A stretch of 64,000 nt of DNA. Origin: an uncultured SAR116 cluster alpha proteobacterium. GTDB lineage: Bacteria > Pseudomonadota > Alphaproteobacteria > Puniceispirillales > GCA-002684695. The translations under genes were made by a program, and so were the position numbers. The stretch covers positions 186,001 through 250,000 of the forward strand of contig CACBIM010000001.1 in NCBI GenBank assembly GCA_902539295.1. Direction: 5' to 3'. Positions 59,594 to 64,000 of the stretch are shown piece after piece. Under the pieces are notes generated by a model that did not search any database, was not told the origin of the DNA, and worked only from the letters and a program-made list of their open reading frames with translations. The first letter of the stretch is position 1. Every line of letters starts with the position of its first letter.

Positions 59594-59722
59594 CTATTTC
59601 TTTTTCTTCTTTCTCTTATCCACTTTTTTTAGTTTTTTGAAATCTGCACCTGTAATTTTAGTTCTGGGTGGTGCTACCCTTGCAAGCTTTTTCTGTTTAG
59701 GTGAGTACTTACTAAAAGGCAT
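59594..59722 (-). CDS. Small basic phage protein (42 aa)
   Basis: This 42-residue protein starts M-P-F-S-K-Y-S-P-K-Q-K-K-L-A and contains A-P-P-R-T-K-I-T-G-A-D-F before a Lys-rich tail. I know this core from marine phage genomes, without a function. Its ATG shares bases with the previous stop (TAATG), so translation is coupled. It is the last gene before the attachment site, and a decayed copy of it lies at 50.6 kb. Confidence 0.75.
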   Translation of the reverse strand: MPFSKYSPKQKKLARVAPPRTKITGADFKKLKKVDKRKKKKK

Positions 59723-59877
59723 TACTTCCCCACTTTTTTCATAGCTGCTTTGTGAGCCTGAGTAAATGTTTTACCTGCCCTCATCAGCTTACGCATCTCT
59801 GTCATGTGCTTAGATGTATGATGTACAGAGTGCCGCTTCAAGGCACTCTGCTGTCTTTTGGTCAAAGTTTTTTTCAT
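59722..59877 (-). CDS. Small basic phage protein (51 aa)
   Basis: This 51-residue protein is rich in Lys, Arg and His (starts M-K-K-T-L-T-K-R-Q-Q; H-H-T-S-K-H-M near the middle). It overlaps the next gene's start and begins inside the previous stop (TAATG at both ends). It is a predicted helical, nucleic-acid-binding-like peptide of unknown function, also seen at this place in marine phages. Confidence 0.7.
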   Translation of the reverse strand: MKKTLTKRQQSALKRHSVHHTSKHMTEMRKLMRAGKTFTQAHKAAMKKVGK

Positions 59878-59975
59878 TACTTCTTTTTCATCTTTTTCTT
59901 GGTCATGGTTTTCTTGCCCATCATCTTCTTACCATTTTTCTTTTTCTTCATGCCACCATAGTTCATGCCCTTCAT
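59877..59975 (-). CDS. Lys/Met-rich phage micropeptide (32 aa)
   Basis: This 32-residue peptide is made almost only of Lys, Met and Gly (starts M-K-G-M-N-Y-G-G). The ATG overlaps the upstream stop (ATGA) and its stop overlaps the next ATG (TAATG). Coupling at both ends and retention between real genes support translation despite its low complexity. Confidence 0.55.
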   Translation of the reverse strand: MKGMNYGGMKKKKNGKKMMGKKTMTKKKMKKK

Positions 59976-60283
59976 GCTTTCTTCTCCTTCTTTTTTTTGT
60001 TTCTCTCTGAGATTTTTTTTGCCTTTGCTCTTGCATCAGCAGATGAACTAGCCCCCCATTTTCGAAGTGCTAGTAACTTCCTGGTTGGTTTGCCATCTTT
60101 GTAATCAGGGCCACGACTTGCACCCATCCTCGCTAAAAAATTTGCTCTGCGAGGGTTGTCACCGCTCTTTACAGGTCTTTTGAGGTTAGACCCTTGCGAT
60201 CTAGCATAACGCCTTCCTGCCTCGTTTAAACCACCTGTAGGCGATTTGTGCTTTGAAGTGAGATTAATTCTTTTTCTTGCCAT
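59972..60283 (-). CDS. Basic phage protein, DUF6321-like
   Basis: I start at the ATG 60283 (M-A-R-K-R-I-N-L, 103 aa), two bases after the holin-like gene's stop; the longer frame from 60322 would overlap that gene. The conserved part is S-P-T-G-G-L-N-E-A-G-R-R-Y-A-R-S-Q-G near residue 16, then R-R-A-N-F-L-A-R-M-G. I associate it, from memory, with DUF6321 in marine phages. It has a Lys-rich C-terminal tail. The function is unknown. Confidence 0.75.
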   Translation of the reverse strand: MARKRINLTSKHKSPTGGLNEAGRRYARSQGSNLKRPVKSGDNPRRANFLARMGASRGPDYKDGKPTRKLLALRKWGASSSADARAKAKKISERNKKKKEKKA

Positions 60284-60284
60284 G

Positions 60285-60740
60285 TTATTTATTTTGAAAT
60301 TTAGATATTGCTCTGTTGCCAAACCAGAAGGCTAATATAGCTGACCATAAACCTGCAACTTCATCACTCCATAAAAGGTTTACAGCTTCTGTCCATTCGC
60401 CACCAGTTTCCATAAACTTAACTATTATTGAAATTTCTACGGCAATAAATAAGCCCATAAAAATATAAGTGATAACAGGACGAACCGAACTTCGTAGAGC
60501 GTTAACGAACTTACCACCATCCAGACTTGCATCATGTTTGTATAATCCTTCTACTTCTTTTATCTCTGCTTGTTTGTCCAATTCCTGCAAACGTAATGCA
60601 GATTTTTTTTCAAGTAACTCACTTTGCATTTTCATCATTTCAAGCTTTTGTTTATGAACCTGTGCCTGCTTAAAATAGTCTAATATTGACGGCAGAAAAC
60701 TTGTTCCAAATCCCAACAATGAGCCTAGTAAACTAATCAT
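60285..60740 (-). CDS. 3-TM holin-like phage membrane protein
   Basis: This 151-aa protein has a hydrophobic N-terminal segment (2-20), a charged coiled-coil stretch (28-65) and two more helices (about 88-110 and 127-145), the last ending F-W-F-G-N-R-A. The layout resembles the three-TM holin family used for particle release. Common marine phage proteins share the L-G-F-G-T-S-F-L-P start. Proximity to lysozyme supports a lysis role. Confidence 0.7.
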   Translation of the reverse strand: MISLLGSLLGFGTSFLPSILDYFKQAQVHKQKLEMMKMQSELLEKKSALRLQELDKQAEIKEVEGLYKHDASLDGGKFVNALRSSVRPVITYIFMGLFIAVEISIIVKFMETGGEWTEAVNLLWSDEVAGLWSAILAFWFGNRAISKFQNK

Positions 60741-60982
60741 GTCTTTTTCTTCTTTTTCTTGCCTAGTAAATCTGCATCAGCTTTTCTTGCACCACCTTTA
60801 CCACTTACAAAGCTTTTGACTCTGCCCATAGCCCATTGATGTTGTGATACCTTTGGTCTGCTCCCTGATGAAAAGTATGCACCGAGTCCACGCTTATAAA
60901 CTTTATCAAGTGTAGATTTAGCAAACCTCCCTGCACCAGGTATTGATGAATATTTACCACTACTTTTTTTCTTAACTGCCAT
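60737..60982 (-). CDS. Small basic phage protein (81 aa)
   Basis: This 81-residue protein has Lys-rich ends and a core V-Y-K-R-G-L-G-A-Y-F-S-S-G-S-R-P followed by W-A-M-G-R-V-K-S-F. I recognise this pattern from small proteins of marine phages (a DUF family whose number I cannot confirm). It overlaps both neighbours by 1-4 bases. The function is unknown. Confidence 0.7.
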   Translation of the reverse strand: MAVKKKSSGKYSSIPGAGRFAKSTLDKVYKRGLGAYFSSGSRPKVSQHQWAMGRVKSFVSGKGGARKADADLLGKKKKKKT

Positions 60983-61176
60983 TAGCCTTTACTCCTTCTC
61001 TTTGAGATACGATCCATCATGGCAGGTGTCAGTTTACCTTGCCTGTAAAGTCTAGCTGTTCTTTTAATTTCTTCTTCTCTAGCCTTTGGGTTCTTAGCAC
61101 CACGAACATATTTTTTAGGTACACCACCTTTTGTTTTAGGTACTTTTGCGAACTTCCTTTTCTTTTTGACTGCCAT
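60982..61176 (-). CDS. Small basic phage protein (64 aa)
   Basis: This 64-residue, strongly basic protein has a P-K-T-K-G-G-V-P-K-K-Y-V-R-G-A-K-N-P core and a predicted C-terminal helix with L-T-P-A-M-M-D-R-I-S. Its start lies 41 bases inside the preceding gene. The function is unknown. Confidence 0.65.
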   Translation of the reverse strand: MAVKKKRKFAKVPKTKGGVPKKYVRGAKNPKAREEEIKRTARLYRQGKLTPAMMDRISKRRSKG

Positions 61177-61321
61177 TGTTTGTCCTTAGTAAATGTGGGT
61201 TATCATCTAAAACCAATATGGCTTTATCTATGTCTGATTGCTTGAGAATGTGGTCAAAGTCTTTTCTGTATTTTTTGAGCCGCATCTTTAGCAGCAATAC
61301 TTTTTCTTCTAATTCTGTCAC
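61136..61321 (-). CDS. Small phage protein, helical (61 aa)
   Basis: This 61-aa protein begins with an amphipathic, coiled-coil-like helix (T-E-L-E-E-K-V-L-L-L-K). The start overlaps the previous stop by four bases (ATGA) and the 3' end overlaps the next gene by 41 bases. I do not recognise a family. Its place in the tightly coupled string supports it. Confidence 0.55.
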   Translation of the reverse strand: MTELEEKVLLLKMRLKKYRKDFDHILKQSDIDKAILVLDDNPHLLRTNNGSQKEKEVRKST

Positions 61322-61515
61322 TTATCTTGAGTTTTCTTAGGAACAGATTTAGGGATGCAATAAGCTTTGACCCAAATCCTGCTGTCTCCTGCGAGTGAGG
61401 GATCGAGGTTTTGCGATCTAATTTTTGCTGCAACTGTAAGGCACGTATCAAGTGAAGAGAAATATACTGACTCCTGCACTGTACCACTGAGAAACACAAC
61501 TAGCAGCCATGTCAC
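61318..61515 (-). CDS. Small phage protein with N-terminal hydrophobic segment (65 aa)
   Basis: The first ten residues after Met are hydrophobic (W-L-L-V-V-F-L), so the product may be exported or anchored; two Cys follow at about 25 and 53. Placed between membrane and lysis genes, it may take part in lysis (spanin-like), but I see no lipobox. The start touches the previous stop. Confidence 0.5.
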   Translation of the reverse strand: MTWLLVVFLSGTVQESVYFSSLDTCLTVAAKIRSQNLDPSLAGDSRIWVKAYCIPKSVPKKTQDK

Positions 61516-61829
61516 TATTTCCTAGCCATCCAAGCTGTTGTACCCATGTATGTGCCAACAATACCTGCACCAGATATATATAAAAGATTGCTGATATCAG
61601 ATAATGCATTGATCTTTTCTATTGGCATAAAAAACATTGCAGCAGTAAATACACCCATACCAATAAGTGTGTATCTTGCCATTCTAAGCTGTGCTATCTG
61701 CTTTCTAAGTTTTGACTCTGTTTCTTTAATTTCTTTTACATGAGACAGTTCTTCATCAGATACAACGCCATCACCATCTTCATCATATTCATTGAACACA
61801 GATTTTTTCTGTAGCTTTTTCTGGGTCAC
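61515..61829 (-). CDS. EF-hand membrane phage protein
   Basis: This 104-aa protein has one full EF-hand calcium loop (D-E-D-G-D-G-V-V-S-D-E-E, about 16-27), a charged helix (about 28-48) and two membrane helices (about 51-68 and 79-97). It overlaps the lysozyme stop by four bases (ATGA). Position and topology fit a holin or lysis regulator. A calcium-sensing role is inference. Confidence 0.7.
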   Translation of the reverse strand: MTQKKLQKKSVFNEYDEDGDGVVSDEELSHVKEIKETESKLRKQIAQLRMARYTLIGMGVFTAAMFFMPIEKINALSDISNLLYISGAGIVGTYMGTTAWMARK

Positions 61830-62269
61830 GCTATTGCTTCCATTCTTTTAGCTAATCTTTCTGCCCTGTTAGTTACCTGCCTGTACCAACGGCTGTCACG
61901 CATCTCTTCAGCAGCTTTCGTATAGTTTTTGTTTATGATGTTGTTGATAGTTTTTCTAAACTTGCTAAATCTGGGCAGTCCTAAATTAAACATCATATTG
62001 GCACAGATTTGTTTTACTTCTTCTTCCATGTCATCCCAATCTTCAAAGACCTTTTTACAGTCTTTCATGACTGACTTAATATCTTCTTCAAACAGTTCTG
62101 TGCATCTATCTTCTGTAATTTGTGTGCCAACTTCTAAATCAAACTCTGGCTCATCCTGTCTTATGTAATGGCCTATTCCGCAACTTTTTAGGGAAAGATG
62201 ATCCAAATATACCGAATATTTCACGCCCTCATCAATGATGAGTTGCTGTCTTAGTTTTTCCATGTCCAT
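61826..62269 (-). CDS. T4-type lysozyme (endolysin, GH24)
   Basis: This 147-aa muramidase cleaves peptidoglycan at lysis. Aligned with T4 lysozyme, Glu14 (D-E-G) and Asp23 hold the catalytic places of Glu11 and Asp20, and Ser29 stands for Thr26, before the conserved G-I-G-H. The C-terminal S-R-W-Y-x-Q-V-x-N-R-A-E-R motif is also intact. No signal peptide is seen, so release needs a holin. Confidence 0.92.
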   Translation of the reverse strand: MDMEKLRQQLIIDEGVKYSVYLDHLSLKSCGIGHYIRQDEPEFDLEVGTQITEDRCTELFEEDIKSVMKDCKKVFEDWDDMEEEVKQICANMMFNLGLPRFSKFRKTINNIINKNYTKAAEEMRDSRWYRQVTNRAERLAKRMEAIA

Positions 62270-62271
62270 GA

Positions 62272-64000
62272 TTATTGCCCTTGTTGATTTTCCTGTGGCT
62301 TTGGCAATGTAAGTGTCACAATCATATTGTTCATATATTCATTTATAGCAGGAGCAAGTTCGCTATCTCTCTCTGCAATCACTCCTAACCTTGCTAATTG
62401 AACTGCTAATTGATTTGGGTTTTTTGCAGTTGCTTGTGCTGTACCTTTCATCCATCTAATAAACTTAGGACTTGTAATTAATGTTGATATAGCTACAGGA
62501 GTCATTGCAATAGTTGCTGTTGCAGTTCCTGCCGCTGTAGCTGCAGGTTGCCCACTAAAAGCACCATAGGTTATCAAACCTCCTGCAGTCATTAAAGAAC
62601 TCATTGTGCCTAAAGTTTGCAAAATTGTAGCAGTCTTAGATACGTTTTCTGCTTTGCCTTTTTCAACAGCTACATCTAATATTCTAACAAGAGAGTTAAG
62701 TTCTTTTGTCATTTCATTGTATTTATTTGCACCAAACAATGCTTTCTTTGCTTTTGGATTAAGTTTTTTCCAATTAGTCAAAAATGTTGCTGCTGAAAAG
62801 TCTTGTCCATTTTTATATCCCATCCTGCCTAAAACAGTAGCTGATAAAGCACCTCTTTGCTCTGGATTAAGATTTCGTAGAATTGAGGTTATTCTTGTTG
62901 CACCTGCATCGCTTCCTTGCATTGCAAAATCATAAACTTGTGATCCTAATTTTCTTTTGTCAACTTCATCAAAAACTTTTCTTACATTTAAATTATTATT
63001 TAGCTTTGTGTATCTATCTGCTTTTGTAAGCAAAGAAAGTGCTTCTGAATTATTAGATTTACTAACAGCACTATTCATGTCTTTTGTTAAAGCTGCATAA
63101 ATAGATGATAAAAATTCATCCCCTTGCTTTGCAACTCTTACTTTACCTTTTATTGGCCCTAAATTTTTTCCTATCTGTGTCCTGATACCTCTTAATACAT
63201 CTAGTGGCAGAGCGTTATTATTTGCACTAGCATCCCTCAATATTGCATTTATCTGATTGATTGCAGGTTTTATATTTTTTCCCAAAGTAGATGGTGCAAG
63301 TTTTACTTGTTCACTAAGCACATCTTTTAATTGTTTTAAATTTGTTAAATCACTAGAAACATCACCTGCCGCATCATAGGCTGCTCCATAAAGAACATTC
63401 TGCCTTTTTATAAAATTTTCTCTTGCATCTGCAACTGCACTTTGAATTAAAAAACCTGCTTCTTCTTTACTCTCAGCAGCAGAACCAAATTTTCTTGTTA
63501 TTTTCTCTGAGGCATTTTTTAATGAATCTAAAACAGTGTTTCTTTGTTTTATTATTGCATCAGCAGCTAATGGATTACCAAGCAAAACCTCTTCTATGTT
63601 TGCCAAAGACCTTCTATTACTCAACAAACCGAATGTTGGTTCAATGCCAAGCGTATAAAAATCATTTAATAATTGACCAGGCTTGATACCAGAAACCATT
63701 TCACCACCATATCTAAAAACATTTCTTATGGCATCCATGCCTGCATCGCCAATTTTTCCTGCAACAAATTCAATGGCTATATTTTTTGCTGACCTTTTTG
63801 TTTCATCAACAAATCCTCTATTAGGAATATTTACACCTGAAGTTATGTCTACAGCTACATCATAGGCTCTTGCAAACATTTCAGAACCTAACGCTGCCCC
63901 TGCAGGTACAGTGTATATTTCTTCTGGAGTTAATGCTTGTGGCCCTGCTTGTCCTGCTACTGCGGCAGCTATTCCTCCTGCAATACCACCTGCAGCAGAA
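62272..64000 (-). CDS. Large phage internal virion-like protein (partial, N-terminus off window)
   Basis: The frame is open to the window edge beyond the first internal ATG (63879), so this is the C-terminal part (575 codons seen) of a longer protein. The upstream-most residues are a Gly/Ala-rich, membrane-like stretch (A-A-G-G-I-A-G-G-I-A-A-A), followed by long helical regions (about 150-400) and a hydrophobic patch near the C-terminus. Large helical proteins directly before lysozyme are usually internal virion or ejection proteins in podovirus-like marine phages. No enzymatic domain is seen in this part. Confidence 0.65.
   Translation of the reverse strand, partial: SAAGGIAGGIAAAVAGQAGPQALTPEEIYTVPAGAALGSEMFARAYDVAVDITSGVNIPNRGFVDETKRSAKNIAIEFVAGKIGDAGMDAIRNVFRYGGEMVSGIKPGQLLNDFYTLGIEPTFGLLSNRRSLANIEEVLLGNPLAADAIIKQRNTVLDSLKNASEKITRKFGSAAESKEEAGFLIQSAVADARENFIKRQNVLYGAAYDAAGDVSSDLTNLKQLKDVLSEQVKLAPSTLGKNIKPAINQINAILRDASANNNALPLDVLRGIRTQIGKNLGPIKGKVRVAKQGDEFLSSIYAALTKDMNSAVSKSNNSEALSLLTKADRYTKLNNNLNVRKVFDEVDKRKLGSQVYDFAMQGSDAGATRITSILRNLNPEQRGALSATVLGRMGYKNGQDFSAATFLTNWKKLNPKAKKALFGANKYNEMTKELNSLVRILDVAVEKGKAENVSKTATILQTLGTMSSLMTAGGLITYGAFSGQPAATAAGTATATIAMTPVAISTLITSPKFIRWMKGTAQATAKNPNQLAVQLARLGVIAERDSELAPAINEYMNNMIVTLTLPKPQENQQGQ

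Larger units (their letters stand above)
59431..64000. mobile_element. Prophage, late-gene end (continues beyond window)
   Basis: All twelve genes from 59594 to the window end are on the minus strand, overlap by 1-4 bases or nearly touch, and have higher GC and Lys/Arg-rich products compared with the host genes. Lysozyme, a 3-TM holin-like protein and a large virion-like protein are late phage functions. The small basic proteins resemble those at the end of podovirus-like marine phage genomes. No integrase, terminase or capsid gene is inside the window. Confidence 0.85.

Noticed and set aside
59752-60104. Plus-strand frames rich in Phe and His in the phage end
   Set aside because: They are mirror images of Lys-rich minus-strand genes. 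All other phage genes are on the minus strand and coupled.
59972-64000. Gene transfer agent cluster
   Set aside because: The 3-TM holin-like protein resembles GTA release proteins, but the neighbours (EF-hand protein, tiny basic genes, T4-type lysozyme, tRNA att site) indicate a phage.
1-64000. CRISPR array or insertion sequence
   Set aside because: No regularly spaced repeats and no transposase frame were found in the window.

Overview
The window is AT-rich DNA (about 30% GC by eye) with short gaps between genes. Its gene orders are typical of Alphaproteobacteria: plsX-fabH-ihfA-merR, a full nuoA-N operon, and nuoN-birA-coaX-rnj-DUF1467. Tripartite TRAP transport, hydantoinase A/B pairs, Rieske and phytanoyl-type oxygenases and a marine-type prophage suggest a streamlined pelagic alphaproteobacterium that uses dissolved nitrogenous compounds. 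I cannot fix the clade from sequence alone.

Layout. 1-734 is the start of a MotA/TolQ/ExbB-like (possibly ZorA-like) membrane protein, abutting the 3' side of a tRNA-Pro(GGG). 1.0-4.8 kb is a lipid and chromatin housekeeping block (merR-like, ihfA, fabH, plsX, a cytochrome bc1 assembly chaperone, bamE). hppA (H+-pyrophosphatase) follows. 6.95-29.2 kb is a 25-gene string on the minus strand with no gap above about 34 bases. It runs from nuoA to nuoN, then birA, coaX, rnj, a DUF1467 gene, rpiB, glyA, nrdR, ribD, ribE, ribH and nusB. 29.3-33.4 kb holds an arginine:glycine-type amidinotransferase, a Bcr/CflA-like exporter, a GAF protein and an amidohydrolase.

33.5-47.5 kb is an accessory catabolic region. 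It has hydantoinase A/B, a TRAP transporter, a Gfo/Idh/MocA oxidoreductase, a phytanoyl-CoA-type dioxygenase, a trimethylamine-dehydrogenase-like flavoprotein without the flavin-linking Cys, a Tm-1-like protein, a creatininase-family hydrolase and a Rieske oxygenase. The set looks like uptake and oxidative N-dealkylation or ring opening of an unknown methylated or cyclic N-compound. An ABC-F ATPase and yaaA follow. 50.7-59.0 kb is a second catabolic unit: a Glt-type amino-acid ABC transporter, an aminotransferase and a second hydantoinase A/B pair.

59.4-64.0 kb is the late-gene end of a prophage: tiny basic genes, a 3-TM holin-like protein, small proteins, an EF-hand membrane protein, a T4-type lysozyme and a large partial internal virion-like protein. 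It begins with a 38-base copy of a tRNA 3' end, which I read as an attachment site. The same tRNA piece plus a decayed copy of the phage's last gene sits 9 kb to the left, at 50.4-50.65 kb, with nearly the same spacing. This points to an older related prophage, so the hydantoinase/ABC unit lies between two prophage ends. A 60-base duplication of the hyuB/ABC-F junction also flanks yaaA and this fossil.
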